Notes: generated by a model from the letters alone, not told the origin. A stretch of DNA of 64,000 bases from Sporomusa silvacetica DSM 10669 (GCF_002257705.1 NZ_LSLK01000113.1:124001-188000); one strand, 5' to 3'. Counted from the first letter of the stretch, positions 9,583-19,089 are shown. Numbers and translations are program-made.

Positions 9583-11616
9583 TTAGATTTTGAAGACACT
9601 AATGGCTTGCTGCATATCTGCCGCCAACCTAGCCATCCCCTGGCTGGAAGAGGCAATCTCTTCCATGGAGGCTGATTGCTCCTCAGTTGCCGCGGAGACG
9701 GTCTCAGCCTGAACGGCGGATGCCTTAGACGTTGCTTCAATATTTTTCACGGATTCAACAATACGTTGACTGCCGACAGCAACCTCCTGCGTAGCTGCCG
9801 AAATTTCTTTCACCTGATCGGCCATCTCTTGAATTTGCTGGGCAATGGCTTCAAAAGCCTGTCCCGCGCCGTTTACTACTTCGATACCCACCTTAATATT
9901 TTCCGTACTGGAATGCATAACAGCAACTGCACCATCAATACTGTTGGTATTCTCAGTAACCAAGGCGGTAATCTCTGTAGCAGCAGTCGCAGATTGTTCA
10001 GCAAGTTTTCTAACTTCCTCGGCAACTACGGCAAAACCACGTCCTGCCTCGCCAGCACGGGCAGCCTCAATGGCCGCGTTAAGTGCCAGCAGGTTGGTCT
10101 GTCCGGCAATACCACTAATAACACTAACAATTTGCCCAATTTGTTTAGAGCTCTCGGCCAGCTTGTCTACTGTTACCTGGAGTTCAGCCGACCCCTTACC
10201 CACATTATCCATCTGTAAAACTGCTTTATTTACTGCTTGTTGGCCGCCCTTTACTGCCTCTGTTGTTTCGACGGCCATAGAAGCAACCTCGTTGGAAGTA
10301 GCTGCTGTCTGTTCGATAGCAGCCGATATTTGTTCAACTACCGCCAGGGTTTGCTCAACAGCCTGGATTTGGTTGTTCGTTCCCTGTGCCACCTCAGTAA
10401 TAGCTATCGCCACTTGGTTAGCTGCCTGAGCTGACTGCTCAGCACTGGCAGTTAATTCTTCGCTTGAAGCCGCAACCTGTTCGGATTGACTGCTTATTTT
10501 GGCTGTAAGCTCCCGCAAATTCCGTCTCATTTCCTGGAAACTTGCCTCCAGTTGGCCAATTTCATCCTCAGAAAAAACACGTGCTTCACTTTCCCGCAAA
10601 TTACCTTGAGCCAATAGCAAACATTCATCACGCAAGAGCGAGATTGGCTTGGCGAACCGTTTAGCAATAACTACAATGGCCCCAGTAGCAAGGAGTAAAC
10701 AGATTACTGCAATACCAATCATGGTTCGCGCCAAGCTTCCCAGTACTTTGGTGGCTTCGGCTTCTGGTGCCTCTACCATCATGACCCAGCGATTACCTGG
10801 TAGGTCAATCGGTGTAGATACAGCAACTTTTGTCACACCGTCAATTGATTTATATACATCCCGCGACTGTTTGCCCTCTTGAGCTGCTGTTTTAAACAAT
10901 TTAATCAAATTATCATCGAGCTCGGCTGCCGTCTGCTTAGTAAGCTCAGAATTTACTTTTTTCTCACCCAAGTTCAGCTTATTAACAAACTCGGGGTGAC
11001 GGGGATGTGCAATCATATTACCGGAGTCGTCAGAAAGATGACCATAGCCGGTATCTAAAAACTTTAGGTTACTAAGCATTTTATCTAGTCTTTCTACAGC
11101 AAACGTTCCCACAAGAGCGCCTGTCAACTGCCCGTTGTTCATGACAGGCACAGCCAATACAACAGCCAGTTTTCCTGTCGACTTAGAAACCAGCGGATCT
11201 GATACAACCGTCTTCTTGGTTGCAATAACTTTCTTAAAATAATCGCGTTCCCCATACGCCGCTGTTGTTCCTATGCTGGTAACGCCTGCCCCGTCAGGAC
11301 TAACAAAAACGATGGCATCAAATTTACCAAGCCGTTGTTGAGCCTCCGCCATAGCGGTGACAATCTGTCCCTTATCAGTACCTGTTCGAATACGCTGAAT
11401 ACTGGCCAAATCCTCCAGTTGGGCGATCATAAATTCTACATCGCCTTGTACACGATTAGCATAGTCAGTTCCCACGGCAATGGCGGTTTCATCAACGCTT
11501 TTAGCTAAATACTGCTCTGACAGATAGTAGCTAACCCCCGCCAGGGCCCCTAACAGCACAATAATCAATGGCAATAGGATAATTAGCAACCGGGTTTGAA
11601 TACTTTTAATTTTCAT
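9583..11616 (-). CDS. Methyl-accepting chemotaxis protein with dCache sensor
   Basis: This 677-residue chemoreceptor has an N-terminal membrane helix (about residues 9-32) and a large extracellular double-Cache-type domain (about 35-290, with FVSPDGAGVTSIG and GTFAVERLDKMLSNL). A second helix (about 300-318) and a HAMP domain follow. The cytoplasmic signalling domain has the conserved hairpin tip ISGIAGQTNLLALNAAIEAA (two more residues complete the block). Methylation-helix residues (ATEEQSASMEEI) lie near the C-terminus. The ligand cannot be read from sequence; dCache domains often bind amino acids, amines or organic acids. An AGGAG site precedes the ATG. Confidence 0.95.
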   Translation of the reverse strand: MKIKSIQTRLLIILLPLIIVLLGALAGVSYYLSEQYLAKSVDETAIAVGTDYANRVQGDVEFMIAQLEDLASIQRIRTGTDKGQIVTAMAEAQQRLGKFDAIVFVSPDGAGVTSIGTTAAYGERDYFKKVIATKKTVVSDPLVSKSTGKLAVVLAVPVMNNGQLTGALVGTFAVERLDKMLSNLKFLDTGYGHLSDDSGNMIAHPRHPEFVNKLNLGEKKVNSELTKQTAAELDDNLIKLFKTAAQEGKQSRDVYKSIDGVTKVAVSTPIDLPGNRWVMMVEAPEAEATKVLGSLARTMIGIAVICLLLATGAIVVIAKRFAKPISLLRDECLLLAQGNLRESEARVFSEDEIGQLEASFQEMRRNLRELTAKISSQSEQVAASSEELTASAEQSAQAANQVAIAITEVAQGTNNQIQAVEQTLAVVEQISAAIEQTAATSNEVASMAVETTEAVKGGQQAVNKAVLQMDNVGKGSAELQVTVDKLAESSKQIGQIVSVISGIAGQTNLLALNAAIEAARAGEAGRGFAVVAEEVRKLAEQSATAATEITALVTENTNSIDGAVAVMHSSTENIKVGIEVVNGAGQAFEAIAQQIQEMADQVKEISAATQEVAVGSQRIVESVKNIEATSKASAVQAETVSAATEEQSASMEEIASSSQGMARLAADMQQAISVFKI

Positions 11617-11950
11617 TCTTGATTAACTCCTCTCTATTTTTTAATGTCTGATTATTCCCTAACCCTGTAGCAATGGCGCCACCATGAACCAAAAATTGCA
11701 TCAACCCTGTGAACTTTATACCATCAATAGTAGGCATATTATCTGTTACCACTGCATCATATTTATATATATAACACCTAAGTTGGTAACCAATTTCAAT
11801 CGCAGTACTTCTTTCCTCTTTTACTATCTTTGTCTCATAGTATTGCAAATAACGTGCCAATAGCACGTTATTTGCAAACTTAATTATATTTTTCCTGTTA
11901 CATTGGAGATCGCTGCAGTAATCACCCGATTTCCAAGGATAATACCGCAT
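11606..11950 (-). pseudogene. Possible decayed response-regulator receiver fragment
   Basis: A 114-codon frame overlaps the first 11 bases of the chemoreceptor gene. Its middle part, DAVVTDNMPTIDGIKFTGLM, resembles the phosphoacceptor region of a CheY-like receiver domain (D-x4-D-x2-MP-x2-DG). The frame is too short for a complete receiver domain and its first half has no recognisable beta-alpha pattern or P-loop. I see no good ribosome-binding site. It may be a decayed receiver gene or a chance open frame in the leader of the chemoreceptor gene. Confidence 0.25.
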
Positions 11951-12256
11951 AAAGAAAACACCACTTACGCCGATCCTTTAGTACCAATAAGAGCTGCTTC
12001 CTGCTTCTAAAAAAATTTCACTGTCTGTTCAGGTAACAAAAACTGCATACTATGAATTTTTTTTCATGAAGATTGTGTTGATAATGCAACTTATGGTAAA
12101 ACCCAAAATAGTAATATACTGCTACTTCCACTGATTTATTTGTTTAATCAAGAGAACATTGCAGGATTTTGTACACACGTGCAGAAACAATAAACAAAAG
12201 GCAAACCTATCTTTATGCAACACCGCCCTGTATGACGATTTTATAAAATACCTATA
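11951..12256. other. AT-rich intergenic region, nothing recognised
   Basis: About 300 bp of AT-rich sequence between leftward and rightward genes. It must hold the promoter of the rightward gene at 12271, but I find no -35/-10 pair with good spacing. No structured RNA motif or repeat is visible. Confidence 0.4.
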
Positions 12257-12270
12257 ATGGAGGGATTACG

Positions 12271-12618
12271 ATGTTCGCACTCAACTTTATTTCAGAACAT
12301 AATAAACAATTATTACTGTCGCGCCAGAAGAGCACGACAATTCGTCCAGGAGATATCAGAGATAGTTATCCTGAGAATTCAATTGTTTGGGTTACTTTTG
12401 GTAAAAGATATGGCCAGAAAAAGCGACTGTTTAAAGCCATCATTGATAAAGTACTCACAAAAAAATACAGTGATTTGACAACAATTGAATTGACTCATCA
12501 AAATCCAGAGATTAAAACTGCAGAAGAACTTATTCGTATCTTTGAAGAGATCTACGAAAGACAGATCCATATTGATGATATGGTTACCGTAATTCATTTC
12601 TCAGAAATTATAGAATAA
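12271..12618 (+). CDS. Small conserved protein, PUA/ASCH-like
   Basis: This 115-residue protein has a clear GGAGG site before its ATG and its own terminator. KSTTIRPGDIRDSYPENSIVWVTFG resembles the beta-strand and basic-loop start of ASCH/PUA-like RNA-binding domains (a TIRxGD-type core), and VTVIHFSEI at the C-terminus would be the closing strand. I do not recognise a named family. An RNA or nucleotide-binding role is inferred from fold resemblance only. It is isolated from its neighbours, so context does not help. Confidence 0.6.
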   Translation: MFALNFISEHNKQLLLSRQKSTTIRPGDIRDSYPENSIVWVTFGKRYGQKKRLFKAIIDKVLTKKYSDLTTIELTHQNPEIKTAEELIRIFEEIYERQIHIDDMVTVIHFSEIIE

Positions 12619-12633
12619 CACTGCAGAATATAA

Positions 12634-12676
12634 TAAAAAAGGCTTAACTCCTTTAATCCGGAGCTAAGCCTTTTTG
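12634..12676. terminator. Bidirectional terminator between convergent genes
   Basis: The hairpin arms AAAAAAGGCTTA and TAAGCCTTTTT enclose an inner CTCC/GGAG stem. A-runs and T-runs on both sides let it serve the rightward gene ending at 12618 and the leftward transporter gene ending at 12678. Confidence 0.9.
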
Positions 12677-12677
12677 A

Positions 12678-13544
12678 TTAACCAAGCGCCAAGCTTGTTA
12701 TTCCGCACAAAATAACAATAGCGGCTCCGATACGAAGTTTAGTGTCACCTTCATTCAGAAACCGGGCACCCATTATTGCACCTATTAAGATACTAGCCTC
12801 TCTGACTGGCGCTACATAACTCACTGGCGTAAAACTCATAGCTGTAAGTACCAGGATATATGATAGCGGACACAAAATTGCAACACCCACTATCGCTAGC
12901 CGTTTCGTTCGCCACTGATTTATCACTTCTTCACGATTTTTCAAAGCATAGGGAACCATCAATACTGCCTGACCGACAGTAGTCCCCCAATACATTAATA
13001 CCGGGGGAACAGCTATACTGCTGACTGCATACTTATCCCAAAGTGTGTAACTGGCAATAAAAACGCCTGTTACAATAGCAAAAAGTACAGCTGGTGATGT
13101 TTTTTGGGGAGTATACTTTATTGGGTTACCTAAAAGAAGAAATACTCCCACTGCAATAAATAACGTCCCCATTAATGCAATCAAAGAAGGGCGTTCACCT
13201 AGAAAAACTACAGCGGCAAATGTGACAAGCAACGGCCCTGTACCACGAGCTAACGGATAAACCAGCGAAAGGTCGCCCGTGTCATACCCCCTATTTAACA
13301 ATATAAAGTATCCAAGATGCAAAATAGCACTTCCAACCATAAAAATGATATACTCCGATTGCAAAGGGGCTTTTGAAACCCATATTTCACCAATAACAAC
13401 AGGGATATAGACTATTGCCGCAACCATATTAAACAGCCAAACGAAAGTAGTGCCTCCACAAGCTTTTTTGGCTATGAAGTTCCAGGACGCATGGAAGAAA
13501 GCCGCACAGAGAACAATTAGTAAGGCCAAACCAGTCAAATTCAT
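12678..13544 (-). CDS. EamA/DMT-family permease
   Basis: This 288-residue protein has ten predicted membrane helices in two EamA repeats. The conserved GDLSLVYPLARGTGPL and FTPVSYVAPVREASILIGA segments of the drug/metabolite transporter superfamily are present. The substrate is unknown; members export or import small metabolites, including amino acids and quaternary amines. It stands alone between two terminators. This family occurs three times in the window (here, 36148 and the broken copy near 55.5 kb). Confidence 0.88.
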   Translation of the reverse strand: MNLTGLALLIVLCAAFFHASWNFIAKKACGGTTFVWLFNMVAAIVYIPVVIGEIWVSKAPLQSEYIIFMVGSAILHLGYFILLNRGYDTGDLSLVYPLARGTGPLLVTFAAVVFLGERPSLIALMGTLFIAVGVFLLLGNPIKYTPQKTSPAVLFAIVTGVFIASYTLWDKYAVSSIAVPPVLMYWGTTVGQAVLMVPYALKNREEVINQWRTKRLAIVGVAILCPLSYILVLTAMSFTPVSYVAPVREASILIGAIMGARFLNEGDTKLRIGAAIVILCGITSLALG

Positions 13545-13661
13545 TCCCTCTCTCTTATATACTCCTGACTCTCAGAAGCTTGTATTGCTATCATTGTATC
13601 ATATTGCCGTATTGTTGAATAACTAATTTTACTTGCTTGAGAATCAGGTGGTCTGGAACAT

Positions 13662-13704
13662 AAAACCCGGGGTTAGCGCCAAAATTCTTGGTGCAACCTC
13701 GGGT
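13662..13704 (-). terminator. Terminator of the beta-lactamase-like gene
   Basis: On the minus strand, arms of the type ACCCG-GGTT...CCAA and TTGG...AACC-CGGGT are followed by TTTTAT. It lies 34 bp beyond the stop at 13738. Confidence 0.7.
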
Positions 13705-13737
13705 CTATGTTACTACCGAAAAAAAGAGACGTAACTA

Positions 13738-14631
13738 TTACCGGCCGATTTGATCATAAATGGCCAGAGACATTGCGGACATATCATAGAATACCTGCGG
13801 CTCATCTTTTACGTTTTCAGCCATCATGCAAAGAATATAATTATGGCTTTGTCCATAGATAATGCCACAGTCATAATTCATCCCATCCAGTTCGCCGGTT
13901 TTATGGGCGACTTTGATATGGTGAGGCAACTGAGCCGGAATAATGAGGTTGTCTTCCTGTCTTTTCAAGATCTCAAGCATAGCTTTGTCACTTTTCGGGT
14001 CAAGGCATTTACTGTTATATAATTTTTCTAATACATTTGCCATATCTGTTACATTAGTATAATTTTGACGGCCTTGTTTAACGGCTTCAAAATCCATCAT
14101 CTTTCGTTGTAATATCGTATCACTAGAACAACCCAGTTTGTTAATCATAGCATTGACATTTTCCATCTTCAATTTGTCAATTAGAATATTACAGGCACTA
14201 TTATCGCTTTGTACAATCATAAGTTCAACCAATTGACCGATAGTAAGTACGGTTCCATCAGGAAGGTTATAGACAGAACCACCCTCTACTGTTTCTGCAT
14301 GACGGATAGTAAATCGCTCGTTGAAATCCAGTTTCCCCTGATTTTTTTGGTTAAATGCTTCAATCATAATGGGGATTTTAATCAGGCTCGCCGAAGCCAT
14401 CTTATGAGAATTGAGAACTACATCCTGACCTGCCTGATTAAGTGGCCTTACATAGATAGCATATTGTGCTTCCTTTTGTGTCGAAAAATTCTTGACTTGT
14501 TCACTCAGCCATTTGTCGGAAATAGGGGCGGCACTTACCAAATTGGGAAGAGCGACCACATACATACAGAGCATTCCAAAGCATACCAAGATTGACAAAA
14601 ATATTTTCTTTTTGAGCAGGTTCTTGTTCAT
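13738..14631 (-). CDS. Secreted class A beta-lactamase-like serine hydrolase
   Basis: This 297-residue protein has a signal peptide (basic MNKNLLKKK, hydrophobic core, cleavage likely after VSA near residue 34). The penicilloyl-serine transferase motifs are S82-x-x-K85 (SLIK), S142-D-N and K244-T-G. The segment that should hold the deacylating omega-loop Glu (RxExxLN in true class A enzymes) reads RKMMDFEAVKQGRQN. A functional Glu166 equivalent is therefore uncertain, and the protein may be a DD-peptidase-like hydrolase rather than a resistance enzyme. Downstream of a dipeptide/muropeptide-type cluster, a cell-wall role is plausible. Confidence 0.85.
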   Translation of the reverse strand: MNKNLLKKKIFLSILVCFGMLCMYVVALPNLVSAAPISDKWLSEQVKNFSTQKEAQYAIYVRPLNQAGQDVVLNSHKMASASLIKIPIMIEAFNQKNQGKLDFNERFTIRHAETVEGGSVYNLPDGTVLTIGQLVELMIVQSDNSACNILIDKLKMENVNAMINKLGCSSDTILQRKMMDFEAVKQGRQNYTNVTDMANVLEKLYNSKCLDPKSDKAMLEILKRQEDNLIIPAQLPHHIKVAHKTGELDGMNYDCGIIYGQSHNYILCMMAENVKDEPQVFYDMSAMSLAIYDQIGR

Positions 14632-14739
14632 AAAATTACCTCCCTTTTTATATGATAAACTTCATAAAAGCTTACCTAAACCATGTAACCCTAGAGGATA
14701 CCCTTAGTTGATAGTCCTTTTACACCAAACAAAGGCAGT

Positions 14740-16050
14740 TTAAGAAAACATATAGGCATAAACAACAAGAAAGCAAATTTGTGCAATAGCAACAATAACA
14801 CCATTTTTTATCATCGACTTAATATCTTTTGATTCGGCAAAGCCCATGGAGCTAAACATATTGGAGCCCGGATAAACAAAGTTGGCCACACGAGTAGCTA
14901 CAACCAGACCAACTGACCAGGCTGCCATTGTTACACCATACTGCACTACCAAGTTACCGAACATATCATTAAGCATTTTTAATACGGCAACCGTGGCACC
15001 AGTCAGCCCAAAAGCGCCAGTTAACCCACCAATAATAGCGACAAACGGTTTACCGCCTAAATTGACCAGCGGCTGAAGAATAAGCGACAAGGCTTTGAAG
15101 CCGCCTGCTTGTTCAATAAAGTTCATAAACGGATCAAGAAATACAAACAGGATAAACAAGCCCACATTGCCGGCCATACCTTTGACAATAAGTTTAAATA
15201 TCCTATCAAAGCTTAATCCGCCAGCCACACCAACAATCAGGGACAAACCAAGCATTACCACTATTACATAAGACGTTCCGGCTTTGGCGATGATACCATA
15301 GACAACAGCGACAATAAAGGCCAATATAAATAACATACTCGTGTTAGTTTGCCTTTTGGTTGGTACAAATTGATTAACATTCTCCGGTATTTCATAGGCG
15401 TTTGTATCCTTTGTCGCTTTTTGAATGCGATGCACGACAATCCAAGTAGTAATCAGCGTTACAGCCGCAATAGGCAAAGCGACTGTAAGCAGCATTTCGC
15501 CATAATTTGTGTGTGTCAATCCCAATAGTGTAATTACCGGCGGTGTAAATGGTCCCAGGATGAGTGCTTCTTCACCGCAGGCTTGAAACAATACGCCAAC
15601 TGTGCTGCGTGATAAACCTGCAGCTGCTGCAATCGGCAGTATAATCGGTGCCAAAATAGCATTGCCACCAGCCATGGTGCCTAACAAACCAACAACTACC
15701 AAGCAAGACAGTATCATACCCAGCATGGCTTTATTTTCCGTGTCAACGCCAATACCATAAATGATTTTATGAACAAGTGTATGGCTGACTTTTGTTTCTG
15801 TTAACACTTCGCCAAGTCCCCGGCCCAGCATAATAATTAAGCCGACTAAAGCCAGAAATGAACCCATTGCCTTTGACATCACATTGCCAAAGGACACCAG
15901 GTCCTGTCCGGTGATGATGGCCCCAATTACTACACATAATACCGTTACAGGCAGAGGGTCAACATCCCTGAATACCAAAATAACATAAACTAATAAAGGC
16001 AGTAATCCGAGTAATCCCCACCAGATATTAAAATCGGCGGCTGCTCCCAT
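14740..16050 (-). CDS. Ion-transporter-superfamily permease (GntP/NhaC/CitM-like)
   Basis: This 436-residue integral membrane protein has about 12 helices and two inverted halves. Halves of the ion transporter superfamily are suggested by GTMAGGNAILAPIILPIAAAAG and GLTGATVAVLKMLND. It starts with a GGAGGAGG site before the ATG. It is the last gene of a likely operon with a dipeptide epimerase and a PepT-like peptidase, so uptake or exchange of a peptide or amino/organic acid is a reasonable guess. The exact substrate and coupling ion are not readable. Confidence 0.75.
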   Translation of the reverse strand: MGAAADFNIWWGLLGLLPLLVYVILVFRDVDPLPVTVLCVVIGAIITGQDLVSFGNVMSKAMGSFLALVGLIIMLGRGLGEVLTETKVSHTLVHKIIYGIGVDTENKAMLGMILSCLVVVGLLGTMAGGNAILAPIILPIAAAAGLSRSTVGVLFQACGEEALILGPFTPPVITLLGLTHTNYGEMLLTVALPIAAVTLITTWIVVHRIQKATKDTNAYEIPENVNQFVPTKRQTNTSMLFILAFIVAVVYGIIAKAGTSYVIVVMLGLSLIVGVAGGLSFDRIFKLIVKGMAGNVGLFILFVFLDPFMNFIEQAGGFKALSLILQPLVNLGGKPFVAIIGGLTGAFGLTGATVAVLKMLNDMFGNLVVQYGVTMAAWSVGLVVATRVANFVYPGSNMFSSMGFAESKDIKSMIKNGVIVAIAQICFLVVYAYMFS

Positions 16051-16077
16051 AATTTCATCCTCCTCCCCAATAGGTTT

Positions 16078-17169
16078 TTATTTGATTTCCTGCCAGCCTT
16101 CTATGGCAGTAATACCCAACCCCGGTGCATCAGGAATAAGCAGTTCATTTTTAACAAAACTTACGCCGCCTATGACAGGGTCTGCAGCTAATAACACTGC
16201 CGCATCCAAGTCTGATTTGGTTACGATTCGTTTGCCGGCGCTCAAACTTGCGGCCGCGGTTATGCCGACTTTGCTTTCCAGCATGCAGCCCATCATGCAC
16301 TCAACCCCCATGGTTTCGGCCAAATTGGCAATTTTTATTGCATTATGCAAACCACCTGCTTTCATAAGTTTTATATTAATGAGGTCACAGGCCCGCATTG
16401 CCAGCAGCTGGAATACCTCATAAGGCCCGAAAGCCGACTCGTCGGCCATAATAGCAGTCTCCACATGATCGGTGACGTACTTAAGCCCTTCAAAATCATA
16501 CGCCTTCACCGGCTGCTCGATCAACTCAATAGTAAGTCCCATGTCTTCAAAGCGGCGAATGGTACGTACAGCTTCCTTCGGCTTCCACCCCTGGTTAGCA
16601 TCAAGACGTAACTTAACATCATTACCAACAGCCTGCCTGATGGCTTTTACCCGTTGTATATCTAAAACCACGTCAGTACCTACTTTGAGTTTTAGTTCCG
16701 TAAATCCGTCCTTTACTGCTTCCAGCGAATCACGCACCATTTCATCCGGTGCGTTTACGCTTATGGTCAGATCGGTAGTCAGCCTATTACAATAGCCGCC
16801 AAATAACTTATACAACGGGATATTATGCAGCTTACCAAACAAGTCGTAAACCGCAATATCAACAGCGGCTTTCGCCGAGTTGTTATGCAACATAGCCGTA
16901 TCGATAGTAGTCATAATTGTTTCAATATTATCCACGTCCATGCCAATAAGCTTGGGTCCAATCGTGTCACGGATGGCGGCGATGACCGAATCCTGGCTGT
17001 CGCCGGTGATAACTGCGGTGGGTGGAGCATTACCATAACCGATTTCATCTGTATCGGCTATAACCTTTATGATGATATCTTCAGCTGAATTTACCTGACG
17101 TAAAGCGGTTTTAAATGGCTTCTTCAGGGGAATGCTGACCTTGCCAATTTTAATTTCACGGATTCTCAT
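16078..17169 (-). CDS. Dipeptide epimerase (enolase superfamily, L-Ala-D/L-Glu epimerase type)
   Basis: This enolase-superfamily enzyme has the KxK catalytic pair in TELKLKVG, metal ligands in LRLDANQGW, IELIEQP and IMADES, and the second catalytic lysine in NIKLMKAGG. The C-terminal SDLDA carries the DxD motif that binds the dipeptide amino terminus in dipeptide epimerases, which separates it from muconate cycloisomerases. The ATG at 17169 follows AAGGAGG, so I use it rather than the ATG 51 nt upstream, giving 363 residues. It probably epimerises dipeptides released from peptidoglycan, next to a peptidase and a permease. Confidence 0.87.
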   Translation of the reverse strand: MRIREIKIGKVSIPLKKPFKTALRQVNSAEDIIIKVIADTDEIGYGNAPPTAVITGDSQDSVIAAIRDTIGPKLIGMDVDNIETIMTTIDTAMLHNNSAKAAVDIAVYDLFGKLHNIPLYKLFGGYCNRLTTDLTISVNAPDEMVRDSLEAVKDGFTELKLKVGTDVVLDIQRVKAIRQAVGNDVKLRLDANQGWKPKEAVRTIRRFEDMGLTIELIEQPVKAYDFEGLKYVTDHVETAIMADESAFGPYEVFQLLAMRACDLINIKLMKAGGLHNAIKIANLAETMGVECMMGCMLESKVGITAAASLSAGKRIVTKSDLDAAVLLAADPVIGGVSFVKNELLIPDAPGLGITAIEGWQEIK

Positions 17170-17186
17170 ACAAAAACCTCCTTGTT

Positions 17187-18311
17187 TTAATTGTGTTTTA
17201 TAATTTCTAAGACAAGACAAGCCGCAGTCTTTAGGTCGGAGATTGCGATGCTCTCTTCTTTTGTATGCACATTGGTCATACCGATTGCGATATCTACCGC
17301 CGATATTCCATAGGCATTAAAGACATTGCAATCACTGCCGCCGCCTGTAGAAACCATTTTGGGCTCAAGTTGCAACGCCCGCATTGCGGCGCTGCATTGC
17401 AGCACTATCGGAGTATCAGCAGGCAGATGAAAAGCAGCATAGCTGCGCTGAATTTCTACTTTAGCTGTACAGCCAAAGCTGCGAGTTGCATCCTCGAAAC
17501 ACGCCTGCATGTGGCGACTTTGCGTGTCAAGTTTTTCATTAGACAAACTGCGTGCTTCTGCTATGACTTCTACTTGGTCTGCAACAATATTCGTGGCTGT
17601 GCCGCCTTTGATTATTCCCAAGTTGGCTGTCGTATCGGCGTCAATCCGTAGCAGCTTCATCCGATCAATGGCGCGTGCTGCCACCTGAATAGCACTGATA
17701 CCTTGCTCGGGGTACATCCCGGCGTGAGCTGCTTTTCCATACACTAGCGCCGAAATAACATCTTTCGCCGGCCCCTGTACCACGATGTTACCTAGTGGAC
17801 CGTCGGCGTCCAATATAACAGCCTTACGTGCCTGAATTTTACTATAATCAAGGTTTTTGGAACCATACATGCCGATCTCTTCGCCAATCGTCAGCACAAC
17901 TTGCAGCGGCCCATGGGTGATTCCTTGTTCCCGGATCTGCCGGACAGCCTCAAGAATAGCTGCTATTCCCGCTTTATCATCACCACCTAAGATTGTAGTA
18001 CCATCAGAAGTAATTGTATTATCGTTTACAATTGGTTGGATGTTTTCACAAGGTGCTACCGTATCCATGTGACAGCAAAACATCAACGGGTCGGCTGCCT
18101 TGGTACCAGGCAAAGTCGCAATAATATTACCTGTATTACCTTGTGTAGCTACACCGGCCTGGTCGGTTTCAACTGTGAATCCAAGAGCTGTTAACTCTTT
18201 TTTCATATGCGCAGCGAATGTGGCTTCTTGCAGGGAAGGACTGGAAATCTTAGTTAGTTCAATAAATTGGTCTACCAAGCGTTGCGTATTAACATTTTCC
18301 AAATAACTCAC
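17187..18311 (-). CDS. PepT-like M20-family metallopeptidase
   Basis: This 374-residue zinc peptidase has the M20 dinuclear-metal motifs. They are FCCHMDTV (His and Asp ligands), GGDDKAGIAAILEA (bridging Asp), TIGEEIGMYGS (catalytic Glu pair) and the late TGGGSDCNVFNAYG. A dimerisation insertion is present. It matches the peptidase-T-like group that cleaves short peptides. A GGGAG site precedes the ATG. It is 17 bp ahead of the epimerase start, so the epimerase, peptidase and permease likely act together on small peptides. Confidence 0.88.
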   Translation of the reverse strand: MSYLENVNTQRLVDQFIELTKISSPSLQEATFAAHMKKELTALGFTVETDQAGVATQGNTGNIIATLPGTKAADPLMFCCHMDTVAPCENIQPIVNDNTITSDGTTILGGDDKAGIAAILEAVRQIREQGITHGPLQVVLTIGEEIGMYGSKNLDYSKIQARKAVILDADGPLGNIVVQGPAKDVISALVYGKAAHAGMYPEQGISAIQVAARAIDRMKLLRIDADTTANLGIIKGGTATNIVADQVEVIAEARSLSNEKLDTQSRHMQACFEDATRSFGCTAKVEIQRSYAAFHLPADTPIVLQCSAAMRALQLEPKMVSTGGGSDCNVFNAYGISAVDIAIGMTNVHTKEESIAISDLKTAACLVLEIIKHN

Positions 18312-18323
18312 TCCCTATCTCGC

Positions 18324-18415
18324 ATAAGATAAGACTTGGCTTGTGCCAAGTCCTGTAGGACGCCGGCAGAAGCCTTAGTCGTTCTATCCAGGGAAAGTTA
18401 TACTTTCCATCTGGA
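18324..18415. repeat. 92-bp dispersed repeat, copy 1
   Basis: This segment is 90/92 identical to 37235-37326, in the same orientation (my base-by-base comparison). It contains a hairpin GACTTGGC...GCCAAGTC and a second inverted repeat TCCAG...CTGGA around GGAAAGT/ACTTTCC. It lies just upstream of the PepT-like gene. The pair of stem-loops and the sharp ends suggest a MITE/REP-like element or a conserved RNA structure. No coding frame is present. Confidence 0.85.
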
Positions 18416-18424
18416 GAGACATAA

Positions 18425-18476
18425 AAAACCCAGCAAAATGAACCTCCCGCTAGGAAGGCACATTTTGCTGGGTTTT
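18425..18476 (-). terminator. Terminator after the DUF3870 gene
   Basis: Perfect 16-nt arms, AAAACCCAGCAAAATG and its complement at 18461-18476, are separated by 20 nt, with T-rich flanks on both strands. It probably ends leftward transcription from the DUF3870 gene. It directly follows repeat copy 1. Confidence 0.85.
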
Positions 18477-18620
18477 ATTTGCGTCTATGCCTGTTTATAA
18501 GCAGAACATACATATAAATAAAGCAGCAAAACTAAATATTCTCATATTCTATTTTTGTTTATTCGCTGCGTGTTTGGAAATTCCTTCAAGTGATTGAAAA
18601 AAATTCTTACAAATATTTAG

Positions 18621-18962
18621 CTATATAACATTTTTTGCATGCATTCCTTGCTGAATATTGACAAATTGCTTTTGCGCATCTTTATATGCAACCAAAATTG
18701 CTTTCTGTGATGAGCCGAAATAACGGTCTTCGATTTCTTGCCTAATGATATCTGTATCAGCTTGGATGTTTTTACCGACAAGTAAACTGCGAATAAATTC
18801 ATTTGTTACACTGAGGGTAGTTGAGGCATCACATGCTATAATATCACCAGTTTGTCTATTAATAACAAAACCAATAAAAAATTGTCCGAACTGAATTGTA
18901 ATTGCATTATTATGCTGTGTTTTTGCACTTCCGGCAATATATATGGTATCTTTGGCAAACAT
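18621..18962 (-). CDS. DUF3870-domain protein
   Basis: This 113-residue protein matches the DUF3870 pattern: an initial IYIAGSAKT strand, VINRQTGDIIACDASTTL, a NEFIRSLLVGKNI helix and the conserved IEDRYFGSSQKAILVAYKDA block. The function of the family is unknown; in my recollection it often accompanies catabolic and transport genes in anaerobic Firmicutes. Its own terminator separates it from the peptidase operon. Assignment to the domain is fairly sure, function is not. Confidence 0.75.
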   Translation of the reverse strand: MFAKDTIYIAGSAKTQHNNAITIQFGQFFIGFVINRQTGDIIACDASTTLSVTNEFIRSLLVGKNIQADTDIIRQEIEDRYFGSSQKAILVAYKDAQKQFVNIQQGMHAKNVI

Positions 18963-19089
18963 GGTTTTCTCCCCTTAATTCAAAAGCATTTTTCACATGT
19001 TTGCTTTGCAATTCGACAATAGAGGAAAATTCCCTTCCCGCTTTCGAATAATACATTGTATACAATATTTGACCACCACAAGGGGACTA

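Noticed and set aside
16078..17220. Start of the dipeptide epimerase at 17220
   Set aside because: The ATG at 17169 has an AAGGAGG at proper distance and matches the usual N-terminus; the longer form would overlap the peptidase gene by 34 bp.
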